Below the pieces are notes generated by a model that ran no database searches, was not told where the DNA came from, and saw nothing but the letters and a program-made list of their open reading frames with translations. A stretch of DNA of 64,000 bases. Source: Halorubrum trapanicum. Lineage in GTDB: Archaea > Halobacteriota > Halobacteria > Halobacteriales > Haloferacaceae. Shown one piece after another: positions 26,486 through 35,800 of this stretch (position 1 is the stretch's first letter; every line of letters starts with the position of its first letter). The translations under genes were made by a program, and so were the position numbers. The stretch spans positions 2,771,596 to 2,835,595 of the forward strand of contig NZ_AP017569.1 in assembly GCF_002355655.1 (NCBI RefSeq), given 5' to 3'.

Positions 26486-27142
26486 CTACTCCGCGACCGC
26501 GTACCGTCGCTCGTACTCGATGACGGTCGCCACGCGCTCGGCGACCGCCTCGCCGAACTCGCGCTCGACGACGTACAGCGCCAGGTCGATCCCGGAGGTG
26601 ACACCGCCGGCGGAGAGCAGGTCGCCGTCGTCGACGACGCGCGCGTCCACGACTTCCGCCCCGGACTCGCGGAGCTCGTCGATCGCCGAGGCGTGCGTGA
26701 CGGCCCGCCGCCCGTCGGTGACGCCCGCCTCCGCGAGCAGCATCGACCCGGTACACACCGAGGCGATCCGCGTGCCGGCCTCGTGGTGCGCCGCGAGCGC
26801 GCGCGGCACGTCGCCCTTCCGCGCCTCCGCCCACGCGCTCGCCTCCTCGTCGCGCGCGCTCCACCCGCCCCCGGGCACGACCAGCAGGTCGGGCGCGTCG
26901 TCGGCCTCCGGCTCGGGGAGCCTCCCGTCCACCCCGACGCGGGTCCCGTGGCTCGCGGTCACCGCCTCGCGTTCGTCGAGCGTGACGTAGCGGACGCGCC
27001 CGGCGCGGCCGGACCCCTCGGGGGCGTCGTCCCCCGCGTCTCCCTCCTCTGCGGCGTAGCCGAGCGCGTAGTCGAACACCTCGTAGGGGCCGATCCCGTC
27101 GAGCTCGTCGAACCCGTCGTACAGCAAAATATCGACGTTCAC
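26486..27142 (-). CDS. DJ-1/PfpI family protein
   Basis: 218 residues from a GTG (first residues MNVDILLYDGFDELDGIGPYEV after initiation). The nucleophile elbow is ASVCTGSMLLAEAG with Cys near residue 125, followed by THASAIDELRESGAE. The C-terminus VTSGIDLALYVVEREFG is typical of the ThiJ/PfpI-like 'transcription regulator amidotransferase' subgroup lacking the AraC domain. Possible activities include glyoxalase, isocyanide hydratase or chaperone function; sequence cannot decide. An internal acidic loop (about 35-50) is a haloarchaeal addition. Confidence 0.85.
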   Translation of the reverse strand: MNVDILLYDGFDELDGIGPYEVFDYALGYAAEEGDAGDDAPEGSGRAGRVRYVTLDEREAVTASHGTRVGVDGRLPEPEADDAPDLLVVPGGGWSARDEEASAWAEARKGDVPRALAAHHEAGTRIASVCTGSMLLAEAGVTDGRRAVTHASAIDELRESGAEVVDARVVDDGDLLSAGGVTSGIDLALYVVEREFGEAVAERVATVIEYERRYAVAE

Positions 27143-27283
27143 ACCGGTCCGGAGGGGGGCAAACGGCTTGTGCGTTCCCCTCCCGACGCCGCCGCGACGC
27201 CGGTGTGGTCGGTGCCGCCTAACCGGTCGCCGCGCTCCTCTGATCACTCGTCGGCGAACGCCGACACGGGGCGCTCGACGGCG

Positions 27284-27796
27284 TCACCCCTCGGCGTCGA
27301 AGAGGGAGTCGACGGTGCGAGCGAAGCGGTCGACGAGCCGGTCGGGCAGGGACGGGGACACCTCGTCGAGCAGCGTCGCCGTCCGATCCGGGCGGGCCAG
27401 CGCGACGGTCATCGGCCGGTCAGGCGACTTCTCGACGATCCCGTGGTCGGCGAGCGTCGAGACGTGCCACGACACCGTGCTCTTCGCGAGGTCGAGGTCG
27501 TCCGCGAGCGCCGCCGGCCGGGTCGGGCCGTCGGCGTGGAGCCGGACGACGATCTCGCGGGCCGTCTCCCGTCGGAGGAACGCGAGCGTTCGCCGGTCCC
27601 ACGCGTCGACCGTCGGGTCGAAGTAGTGCGCGCGGCCGCCGATCCGCTCGACCGCGAGTTCGCCGTCCCGAACCAGCCGGCGGAGGTGGTACTGTGCCTG
27701 CCCGGTCGCGATATCGAGGTCGCGGCCAATCCGGTTGAAGTGGACGCCGGGGGTGTCGCGGACGTGGCGTCGGATCCGGGCTCTGGTGTCCGACAT
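27284..27796 (-). CDS. Double winged-helix transcription regulator
   Basis: 170 residues with two consecutive winged helices: residues 5-60 (TPGVHFNRIGRDLDIATGQAQ, YHLRRLVRDGELAVE, wing GGRAHYFD) and 70-130 (ARE-IVVRLHADGPTRPAALADDL, STVSWHVSTLADHGIVEKS). Both recognition helices are clear. This double layout is common in haloarchaeal ArsR/IclR-like regulators. It is divergent from a small membrane protein gene with about 110 bases between their starts, so it may control that gene and itself. The effector is unknown. Confidence 0.82.
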   Translation of the reverse strand: MSDTRARIRRHVRDTPGVHFNRIGRDLDIATGQAQYHLRRLVRDGELAVERIGGRAHYFDPTVDAWDRRTLAFLRRETAREIVVRLHADGPTRPAALADDLDLAKSTVSWHVSTLADHGIVEKSPDRPMTVALARPDRTATLLDEVSPSLPDRLVDRFARTVDSLFDAEG

Positions 27797-27907
27797 TCGT
27801 GGCTGTCCGTCCTTCCCGTCCGCGCGATAAAAGCCGCCCGTGCGGTCTCCCCGTCTGGGAACGGCGAACGGGAACGTCTTCTTATCCGTCGCTCCCTAAA
27901 GGAGAGT

Positions 27908-28261
27908 GTGACGCAGTCCCTTTGGGGGTCGCTCCCGGCGCTCGCGGGGTGGTCGGTAGAGGGGTCGCTCCCGATCCTGGCGGTCGTGGTCGTCGCCGGG
28001 ATCGGCACGACGCTCCTCTTCGCCGTCAGCCTCGCGGCGTACCGCCGCCGCCGCCGGGCGCAGTACCGGCTGATCGCCATCGCGGTGGGCGCGCTCCTGG
28101 CCCGGTCGGTCGTGGGCGCCGGGACCGTCCTCGGCGTCGTGCCGATGCCGGTCCACCACCTCCTCGCGCACAGCCTCGACTTCCTGATCGCCGCGCTCGT
28201 CCTCTACGCCGTGTACGCCCACGCCCCCGGTGCGATCGGTGACGACGCCGCCTCCGACTGA
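27908..28261 (+). CDS. Three-helix membrane protein (DUF7521-like)
   Basis: 117 residues from a GTG: MTQSLWGSLPAL at the start. Hydrophobic segments lie at about 22-44 (LPILAVVVVAGIGTTLLFAVSLAAY), 54-78 (LIAIAVGALLARSVVGAGTVLGVV) and 84-105. A RRRRR cluster after the first segment marks the cytoplasmic loop. Haloarchaeal proteins of this size and plan next to double winged-helix regulators fall in DUF7521, as I recall. Probable partner of the divergent regulator. Function unknown. Confidence 0.65.
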   Translation: MTQSLWGSLPALAGWSVEGSLPILAVVVVAGIGTTLLFAVSLAAYRRRRRAQYRLIAIAVGALLARSVVGAGTVLGVVPMPVHHLLAHSLDFLIAALVLYAVYAHAPGAIGDDAASD

Positions 28262-28303
28262 TCGGACGCCACGGGCGGAGCGAGCGTCGGGGGTCCCGAG
28301 CGC

Positions 28304-29167
28304 CTACTGACGGAACCTCGCGCGGAGCCCCTCGACCGCGACGTCGACGCGCGGACCGAACGCGACGCTCACGACGGCCGCGACGGCTCCGGCCGCGGTC
28401 CAGCCGAGGAGCGAGGCGACCGCGCGGCCGGTGTCGACGAACCCGCCCTCCGGCGCGAAGGCGACGCCGATCACGTGTTCGAAGACGAGCCCCCTGAACG
28501 CCCCGTTGGGAGAGAGCGCGAGCGCTCCCCCGATCCCGCTCGGCGACGCCCCGGCGGACAGCGACCCGAGCACCGCGAGGTCGCCGCCGAGGACGCCGCC
28601 GAGCAGCGCGAGGAGCGCGAGCGCGACCGCGCTCCGCCGGCTCGTCGCGACCGTCGACACCGCGGCCGACAGCGAGAGATACGCCGCGCCGAACGGGACG
28701 ACGAGCGCGACGAAGCGGACGAAGAGGACCGGCGAGTCGACGCCGGAGTGCGTCGCGAAGATCCCCGTGTCCGGCGCGGCGGTGAGCCACACGTACGCGC
28801 CGACGAGCGCGAACGGCCCGCCGACGAGCGCGACGAGCGCGGCCGTCCGCGCGAGCAGCACGCCGAGGACGTACCCGGCCGCGCTCACCGGGTACGTCCG
28901 GATCACGTCGAGCTCGCCGCTCGCGACGTCGGCGAACAGCGCGCGGTAGCCGAGTACGACAGCGAGCAGCGGCACCAGGACCTCCGTCGGCAACAGCAGG
29001 TCGACGACGGCCGGCACGAACCCGGTCGCGCCCCCGCCGCCGACCGCGACCAGCCCGCCGAGGACGGCGAGCAGCCCGGCCGCGAGGACGGCGTAGCCGG
29101 GCGTCCGTCGCACCGTGACGAGCTCCCGGCGAAAGACGGTCCAGACGCCGTCGAACGGGGTACTCAT
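28304..29167 (-). CDS. nosY: NosY-like ABC transporter permease
   Basis: 287 residues with six membrane helices. The opening FDGVWTVFRRELVTVRRTPGYAV is a typical entry for ABC-2 type permeases of the NosY kind. LVVPFGAAYLSLSAAVSTVATSRRSAVALALL forms the central helices. The gene overlaps nosF by four bases (ATGA), so subunit amounts are probably coupled. In the nos system NosFY supply a sulfur species or other factor for assembly of the copper centre of nitrous oxide reductase. Identity rests on this context as much as on the sequence. Confidence 0.82.
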   Translation of the reverse strand: MSTPFDGVWTVFRRELVTVRRTPGYAVLAAGLLAVLGGLVAVGGGGATGFVPAVVDLLLPTEVLVPLLAVVLGYRALFADVASGELDVIRTYPVSAAGYVLGVLLARTAALVALVGGPFALVGAYVWLTAAPDTGIFATHSGVDSPVLFVRFVALVVPFGAAYLSLSAAVSTVATSRRSAVALALLALLGGVLGGDLAVLGSLSAGASPSGIGGALALSPNGAFRGLVFEHVIGVAFAPEGGFVDTGRAVASLLGWTAAGAVAAVVSVAFGPRVDVAVEGLRARFRQ

Positions 29168-29994
29168 CGGTCTGACACCCCCGGAACGTGGACGGAACCC
29201 TCTCCGTCCCGGTCGTTCGTCGCCTCGCCGCGCTCCCGGTCTCGCTCCCCGCCGCCGGACCGCCCGCCCTCCGCCTCGTCCGCGGCGGCCGGTGCGGGGA
29301 CGCCGCCCGCGACCGCGCGGTACAGCTCGCCGACGTCGTCGACTCCGTGTCCGTCGAGGAGGCGGTCGCGGGGCCCTGACGTGGCGACGCGACCGCGGCG
29401 GAGGACGACGACGGCGTCGGCGTGGGCGTCGACGAGGTCGAGGTCGTGCGAACTGACGACGACGGCGGCGTCGTCGCCCGCGCGGGCCGCCGCCCGGAAG
29501 GCCCGCTCCCGCATCTCGGGGTCGAGCCCGCTCGTCGGCTCGTCGAGGACGACGATATCCGGGTCGCCGAGCGTCGCCTGCGCGATCCCGAGTAGCCGTC
29601 GCATCCCGCCCGAGAGATCCTCCACGCGCTTTCCCGCCGCGTCGGCGAGCCCGACGTCCGCGAGCGCCGCGTCCGGGTCGCCGCCGCAGAGGGCCGCGTA
29701 GAACCCGAGCGTCTCCCGGGCGGTGAACCCGTCCCTGAACGGCACCCGCTGCGGGAGGTAACCGACGCGCTTCTCGGACCCGGAACGCGGGCCGCCGCCG
29801 GGGTACCGAACGGTCCCGTCGGTGGGCTCGACCGCACCCGCGAGCACGCCGAGGAGCGTGGACTTGCCTGAGCCGTTGGGACCGACGACGGCCGTGACTC
29901 CAGCCTCGAGCGACAGCGAGACGCCTTCGAGGACCGGGACGCCGCCGTACGTGCGCGTGACGCCGTCGACCGCGGCGAGCGCGCGCTCGCTCAT
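29164..29994 (-). CDS. nosF: NosF-like ABC transporter ATP-binding protein
   Basis: 276 residues. Walker A GPNGSGKST (about 38-46), Q-loop GYLPQRVPF, signature LSGGMRRLLGIAQA, Walker B IVVLDEPTSGLDPE and switch His in VVSSHDLDLVD. About 45 residues beyond the ATPase form a disordered Glu/Arg-rich tail. It starts within the end of nosD and ends in the start of nosY, giving a tightly packed nosDFY operon. Acts as the energiser of the NosFY transporter at the inner face of the membrane. Confidence 0.88.
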   Translation of the reverse strand: MSERALAAVDGVTRTYGGVPVLEGVSLSLEAGVTAVVGPNGSGKSTLLGVLAGAVEPTDGTVRYPGGGPRSGSEKRVGYLPQRVPFRDGFTARETLGFYAALCGGDPDAALADVGLADAAGKRVEDLSGGMRRLLGIAQATLGDPDIVVLDEPTSGLDPEMRERAFRAAARAGDDAAVVVSSHDLDLVDAHADAVVVLRRGRVATSGPRDRLLDGHGVDDVGELYRAVAGGVPAPAAADEAEGGRSGGGERDRERGEATNDRDGEGSVHVPGVSDR

Positions 29995-32069
29995 TCCGCC
30001 CCCTCCGCGGTCGCCGTCGAGCGCACCGAAGGCGTCACGCTGGCGTTCCCGCCCGGCGCGAGCGCGGACCGCCAGTCCGTCCGAACGGGTCCGGCTCCGG
30101 CGTTCGCACCCGTGACCGCGTCGATCCGGTCGGGGTGGTACGGCGCCGCCGCGGGCACCGGGTCGATGATGCTCCCGGAGCGGGCGCCGGGGACCGTCCC
30201 GCGGAGCCGGTCGAGCAGCCGCGCCGCGGGCGACTCGCGGACCGCGACCGCGCTCGGGTGTCGGTGGAGCGCGCCGTCGACGGGCGAGGTCGGGCGGTAC
30301 GCCCGGTCGCCGGCGGCGAGCGGGCCGACGTTCGCCCCCTCCCAGTAGTTCCCGCGATCGCCGTCGGCCCACACGCGAAGCGCCCCGGCCCCGGCCGCCG
30401 CGTGGTCCGCGTTGCCGACGAAGTCGTTCGCGACGACCCGGCTGGAGGGGACCACGGTCGTCGCGCGCGCGCCGAGCTCGTTGCCGACGACGACGTTGTG
30501 CTCGTACAGCGACCCGCGGGCGCTGGTGGAGAAGCCGAGCTCGTTCCCGACCAGCGTGTTGTAGCCGAGGTACGTCCGCGTCCCCGACGCCTGGATCCCA
30601 GCGCTGGAGTTGTGGACGTCGTTCCCGACGATCGCGTTGCCGGCCGGCCGCGTCATCACGGTGATTCCGGCGAACAGCTCGTTCCGGAAGGCGTTGTCCG
30701 CGACCAGCGCGTCGCCGGTGTACATGAGGTGGATCCCGTACCGGTTGTCGACGAACGTCGAGTTCCGGACGATCGAGCCGTCCGCGCGGTGGAGATAGAT
30801 CCCGTCGCGGCCCCCCTCGAACCGGCTGTCGTCGACGGTCACGCGCGACTCCATCCCGGTGATGCCCATGAACCCGGCCTGCCACTCCTCGGTCCCGTTG
30901 ACGACGAGCTCGCTGACGGTCGCGTGCGAGCCCTCCCGGAGCAGGAGCCCGCTCGCGTTCGTGTCGACGGCGACGTCGTCGACGACGAGCCCCGGCGCGC
31001 CGACCGCCTTGATCCCGGCGTCGCCGTGGCCGTAGCCGAGCTGGATGTTCGTGTCCCACGCCTCGCCCTCGGGATCGCTCGACTCGCGGGCCGCCTCCGG
31101 GTCGCGGGTGCGGTTCCCCGTCCCCGCGATCCGCAGCCCGGTGAGCGCGACGTCGGGCGCGCGGACGGTGACTACCGACCCGGTTCCGTTCCCGACGACG
31201 CGCGTCGTCTCGGTCTCGTTCCCCGGAGCGCGGTTCGCCCCCGCCCCGTCCCGTCCGCTGCCCGCGCCGGCAATCGTCACGGACCGGTTCACCGTCACGG
31301 TCTCCTCGTACGTCCCGGGCGGGACGCGGACCGTCGTGTTCGGCGGCGCCGCCGCGACCGCGGCGTCGATCGTGGGGGCGTCCTCGCCGACGACGACGGA
31401 GACCGGGCGGTCCGCGCGCCGCTCCGCGGCCGCGAACCGCTCGTCCGCCGTCAGCCAGCGCTCCGGAGCGAGCGAGCGCACGACCGCCGCGGTGTCGACG
31501 TCGAACGACCGGCTCCGGACCGCCTCCCAGCCGACGACCGACCCGCCGTGGTCGTCCGCGAACGCCGCCGCGGCCTCGCGGTCCCGAAACGGGACGACGA
31601 CCTCGCCCGACGGGCCCTCGGCGTCGCTGCCGACGACGTACCGGGCCTTCCCGACCGGCGTCCACCCGCCGGCGCCGCTCGCCGAGAACAGCCCCGACTC
31701 GGTCGTGCCCGGGTCCCTGTGGTCGAACGTCTCGACGTACGCGACGAGCGGGTAGCCGAACTGCCGCTCGGTCCGACCGTCCCGCTGCGAGTCGACGAAC
31801 GAGGCGACCCCGTTGTAGCCGACGACGTACTGGAGCTGCGAGTAGAACACCTGGACCCGCGGGAGGGTCGCGTCGCCCGCCATCAGCGCGTCCGTCTCCG
31901 AGGAGAGCCCGAGCTCGACGGCGTCCTCGAACCGAACCGGCTCGGGGACCGACTCGCTCGGGTCGGCGGCGAACGCGCCCGCGGTCCCGACGGCCGCGAG
32001 CGCGACGAGCGCGACGAGCGCGACGCGGAGGCGACGCGACCGGGACGAGTCGGGGTCGAAAACTGCCAC
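29991..32069 (-). CDS. nosD: NosD-like beta-helix protein with N-terminal NosL-like region
   Basis: 692 residues from a GTG. A signal anchor (about 14-34) is followed by a domain containing WTPVGKARYVVGSDAEGPSG and VPFRDREAAAAFADDHGG, which resembles the NosL fold. From about 225 the protein is a parallel beta-helix of the NosD/CASH type: APTIDAAVAAAPPNTTVRVP, then repeats such as STFVDNRYGIHLMYTGDALV and NTLVGNELGFS. A periplasm-like, exported maturation factor for nitrous oxide reductase. Compared with bacterial NosD (about 430 aa) it is long because of the extra N-terminal domain. First gene of nosDFY. Confidence 0.87.
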   Translation of the reverse strand: MAVFDPDSSRSRRLRVALVALVALAAVGTAGAFAADPSESVPEPVRFEDAVELGLSSETDALMAGDATLPRVQVFYSQLQYVVGYNGVASFVDSQRDGRTERQFGYPLVAYVETFDHRDPGTTESGLFSASGAGGWTPVGKARYVVGSDAEGPSGEVVVPFRDREAAAAFADDHGGSVVGWEAVRSRSFDVDTAAVVRSLAPERWLTADERFAAAERRADRPVSVVVGEDAPTIDAAVAAAPPNTTVRVPPGTYEETVTVNRSVTIAGAGSGRDGAGANRAPGNETETTRVVGNGTGSVVTVRAPDVALTGLRIAGTGNRTRDPEAARESSDPEGEAWDTNIQLGYGHGDAGIKAVGAPGLVVDDVAVDTNASGLLLREGSHATVSELVVNGTEEWQAGFMGITGMESRVTVDDSRFEGGRDGIYLHRADGSIVRNSTFVDNRYGIHLMYTGDALVADNAFRNELFAGITVMTRPAGNAIVGNDVHNSSAGIQASGTRTYLGYNTLVGNELGFSTSARGSLYEHNVVVGNELGARATTVVPSSRVVANDFVGNADHAAAGAGALRVWADGDRGNYWEGANVGPLAAGDRAYRPTSPVDGALHRHPSAVAVRESPAARLLDRLRGTVPGARSGSIIDPVPAAAPYHPDRIDAVTGANAGAGPVRTDWRSALAPGGNASVTPSVRSTATAEGAE

Positions 32070-32174
32070 GCGTACGCTTCGTCCGGCCGCGACTTAGCCC
32101 GTCTGGTTCGTTCCTCGAACGCGCCGTTGAACGCGTCCAGAGGGGCTAAGAGGCCGGTCTCCCAACGTTCGATC

Positions 32175-32768
32175 ATGACGAGCGACCACCCGCCGACGAG
32201 GGCACTCGACCGACGCGCGAGCGTCCCCCGGCGACGCCTGCTCGCCGGGGTCGCTGCCGCCGGTGCCGCCGCTGTCGCCGGCTGCGCCGGGGGCGGATCG
32301 AACTCGATATCGCCCGTCTCGATCGACGACGAGCAGGCCTGCGACCAGTGCGGGATGATCGTCGCGGATCACCCCGGGACGGTCGGGCAGGTCCACTTCG
32401 AGGACGCCGAACCGGAGGGCGGCCGCCCGGCGCAGTTCTGTAGCGCCACCTGTACGTACACGTACCGCTTCGACGCCGAGAACGCCGGACGGACGCCGGT
32501 CGCGACCTTCCTCACCGACTACTCGGCGGTCGATCAGGAGGTGTTCGAGGAGGGCGGCGACACGATGTTCTCCTCGCACGTCGAGAGCGACGCGTTCGCC
32601 CGCGAGCCGGCCCTCACGGTCGTCGCGCGCAGCGAGGTGATCGGCGCGATGGGACCGGACCTGATCCCGTTCAGCGAGGAGGGCGACGTCGACGACTTCG
32701 TCGCGGAGTACGGCGGGGAGGCGCTGCCCGCGACCGAGGTGGACCGCGCGACGCTGGAGGCTTTATAA
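32175..32768 (+). CDS. nosL: NosL-like copper lipoprotein
   Basis: 197 residues. The Arg-rich start with SVPRRRLLAGVAAAG suggests Tat-type export, followed by lipobox VAGC. The NosL copper motif is CDQCGMIVADHPGTVGQ, with FCSATCTYTYRFD later (second Cys pair) and a Met-rich part. NosL delivers Cu(I) for nitrous oxide reductase assembly. It is divergent from nosD with about 105 bases between, allowing shared control. The last two codons, TTA TAA, lie inside a TTTATAAATAG box that also occurs in the dispersed repeat. Confidence 0.88.
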   Translation: MTSDHPPTRALDRRASVPRRRLLAGVAAAGAAAVAGCAGGGSNSISPVSIDDEQACDQCGMIVADHPGTVGQVHFEDAEPEGGRPAQFCSATCTYTYRFDAENAGRTPVATFLTDYSAVDQEVFEEGGDTMFSSHVESDAFAREPALTVVARSEVIGAMGPDLIPFSEEGDVDDFVAEYGGEALPATEVDRATLEAL

Positions 32769-32836
32769 ATAGACGGGAGACCGACGGAAACTGTTTATAA
32801 ACCCGTGAGCGGACGGCGAAAAGAGTATATAAATAG
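32762..32836 (+). repeat. Three phased TTTATAAA-type boxes
   Basis: TTTATAAATAG at 32762, TTTATAAAC at 32794 and TATATAAATAG at 32826. The box starts are 32 bases apart, close to three helical turns. The first overlaps the nosL stop codon. The same box types and spacings end copies B, C and D of the structured repeat. They could be TATA boxes, a terminator-like region, or a protein-binding array. No open frame lies between nosL and carB (convergent genes), so a promoter role is not required here. Confidence 0.6.
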
Positions 32837-32871
32837 ACCGCGGAACGCGGCCGTGTTCGGGCCTGTTCCGC

Positions 32872-35800
32872 CTACTCGCCGCCCCACTGCTCGACGCGCT
32901 TCGGGCGGTCGGACACCGCCATCACGTCGAGGTCGTCGCCCGCGTGGTCGAGGGCTTCGAGCGCCGCCTTCGCCGAGGCGTGCGTCGAGAAGTAAGTGAT
33001 CTCCTCCTCGACCGCGACCTCCAGCAGGTCGCGCTGGCGCGAGACGATGAGGTCGAGCTCGCCGCGCCTCGCGGCCTCGATCAGGTCCGTCGCCTCGCTC
33101 AGCTCGAAGTGCTCCGCGTACCCCGCGACGAGCGCCTCGCCCGCCTCGGTGCCCGGGTCCGGGAACTCCTCGGCCGAGAGGTCGACGACGGCGGTGCCGG
33201 ACTCCGGGATCGGCTTGCCGGTCGAGTCCTGCGCCTTGTCGTACGCCTTGCCGAAGGAGGTCGCGGTGCCCATCACCTCGCCGGTGGACTTCATCTCAGG
33301 GCCGAGCCGCGGGTCGGAGCCCGGCAGGCGGTCGAACGGGAGGACGACCTCCTTCACGGAGCGGTGTTCGGGGATCTGCTCGTCGACGTCGAGGTCGGCG
33401 AGCGTCAGGTCGTCGGTCATCACCTTCGCCGCGAGCTTGGCGATGGGGACGCCGGTCGCCTTCGAGACGAACGGGACGGTGCGCGAGGAGCGCGGGTTCG
33501 CCTCCAACACGTACACCTCGCTTTCGGCGTCGGGGTCGCCGACGCCCGTCACCGCGAGCTGGACGTTGAGCAGGCCGACCGTGTCGAGCGCGCGGGCGAT
33601 GTCCTCGGTGACCTCGCGGACCCGACCGAGCGTCTCCTCGCCGAGCGAGCGCGGCGGGATCATGCACGCGGAGTCGCCCGAGTGGACGCCCGCGCTCTCG
33701 ACGTGTTCCATCACGCCGCCGAGGAGGACGTCCTCCCCGTCCGCGACGGCGTCGACGTCCAGTTCGACCGCGTCGTCGAGGAACTGGTCGACGAGGATGG
33801 GCTTGTCGGGAGAGACGCGCACCGCCTCCTCGATGTACTCCTCCAGCTCGGCGTCGTCCTCGACCACGCGCATCGCGCGGCCGCCGAGCACGTAGGAGGG
33901 GCGCACGAGGACGGGGTAGCCGATCCCGTGGGCGAGCTCCAGCGCCTCCGCCTCGCTCGTCGCGGTGCCGCCCTCGGGCTGGGCGACGCCCAGCTCGTCC
34001 ATCAGGACGTTGAACCGGTCGCGGTCCTCCGCGAGGTCCATCGCCTCGACGCTCGTGCCCAGGATCTCGCAGTCGAGCCCGCGGCGGTCGATCTCCGCCT
34101 TGAGGGGCTCGCCCACGTTGACGGAGGTCTGCCCGCCGAACTGGACCATCACGCCGTCGGCGCCGGTCGTCTCGATCACGTCGGCGACCTCCTCGGCGGA
34201 GATGGGTTCGAAGAACAGCCCGTCGGAGGTGTCGTAGTCCGTCGACACCGTCTCGGGGTTGTTGTTGATCACGTGCGCGTCGATGCCGAGCTCGCGGAGC
34301 GCGCGCACCGCGTGGACCGCGCAGTAGTCGAACTCGACGCCCTGCCCGATGCGGATCGGGCCGCCGCCGACGACCACGACGCTCTCCACGTCCGGGTCGA
34401 CGCGGACCTCGTCCGCCGCGCCCGCGGTGTCGGCGCCCTGAAGGAACTCCGGCAGGCGCGCGGAGTAGTAGTACGGCGTCGAGGCCTCGAACTCGCCCGC
34501 GCAGGTGTCGACCTGCTTGTAGGTGCGGTCCGGGACCTCGCTCTCGACCCGCCCCACGTCGGCGTCGACGCCGCCGGCCGTCGCGGTCGCCGCGATCTCG
34601 GCGTCGGTGCGGCCGACCATCGCCGCCTCGGTGAAGTCGCCCTCGGCGGCCGCCGCGGTGCCGTCGGCGATCTTCTCGAAGCGCTCGACGTACCAGCGGT
34701 GGATGCCGGTGAGGTCGATCACGTCGTCGACGGCGTAGCCGCGGTCGAACGCCTCGAACATCGCGTACGGGCGGTCCGGGCTCGGGCGTTCGAGGTACTC
34801 CGACTCCAGCTCGGCGTCGTCCACCTCGTCGAAGTCGACCGCGGGGTCGTACTCCGAGGAGCGCAGCGCCTTCACCATGCTCTCCTCGAACGTCCGGCCG
34901 ATCGACATCGCCTCGCCGGTGGACTTCATCGCCGTGCCGAGCTCGAAGTCCACGTCGTCGAACTTGTCGATGGGCCAGCGCGGCACCTTCGTCACCACGT
35001 AGTCGATGGCGGGCTCGAAGGCCGCCGTCGTCTCGCCGGTGATCTCGTTGTCGATCTCGTGGAGGCGCTTGCCGAGGGCGACCTTCGCCGTGACGCGGGC
35101 GATCGGGTAGCCGGTCGCCTTCGACGCCAGCGCGGAGGAACGGGAGACGCGCGGGTTCACCTCGACGACGCGGTACTCGCCGCCGGGGGTGCCGTCGTCG
35201 TGCCACGCGAACTGGATGTTGCAACCGCCCTGAATGCCCAGGTCCCGAATTACTTCGAGCGCCGCGTCGCGCATCTCCTGGTGGCCGTCGTCGGGGATCA
35301 CCTGCGAGGGGGTGACGACCGTCGACTCGCCGGTGTGGATCCCCATCGGGTCGATGTTCTCCATGTTGCAGATGATGATACAGGAGTCGTCCGCGTCCCG
35401 CATCACCTCGTACTCTAACTCGACCCAGCCGGAGATGGACTCCGTCACCAGCACCTCGCTGTTCCGCGAGAGGCGGAGCCCCTTGCGGACGCGCTCGACG
35501 AGCTCCTCGAACTCGTCGACGACGCCGGAGCCGGAGCCGCCGAGGGTGTACGTCGTCCGGGCGATGACCGGGAGGCCGCCGACCGCGTCGACCGCGTCCT
35601 GAACGCGCTCGCGGAAGTACTCCTCGTCGAAGTCGGTGACCGACTCGTCGTCGTCCAGCGAGATGGTGGTCGACTTCGGCACCGGCTGGCCGAGGTCCTC
35701 CATGCGCCGGCGGAAGAGGTCGCGGTCCTCCGTCGCGTAGATGGTGTCGAGCGGCGTCCCCATCACCTCGACGTCGTGCTCCTCTAAGATCCCCTCCTCG

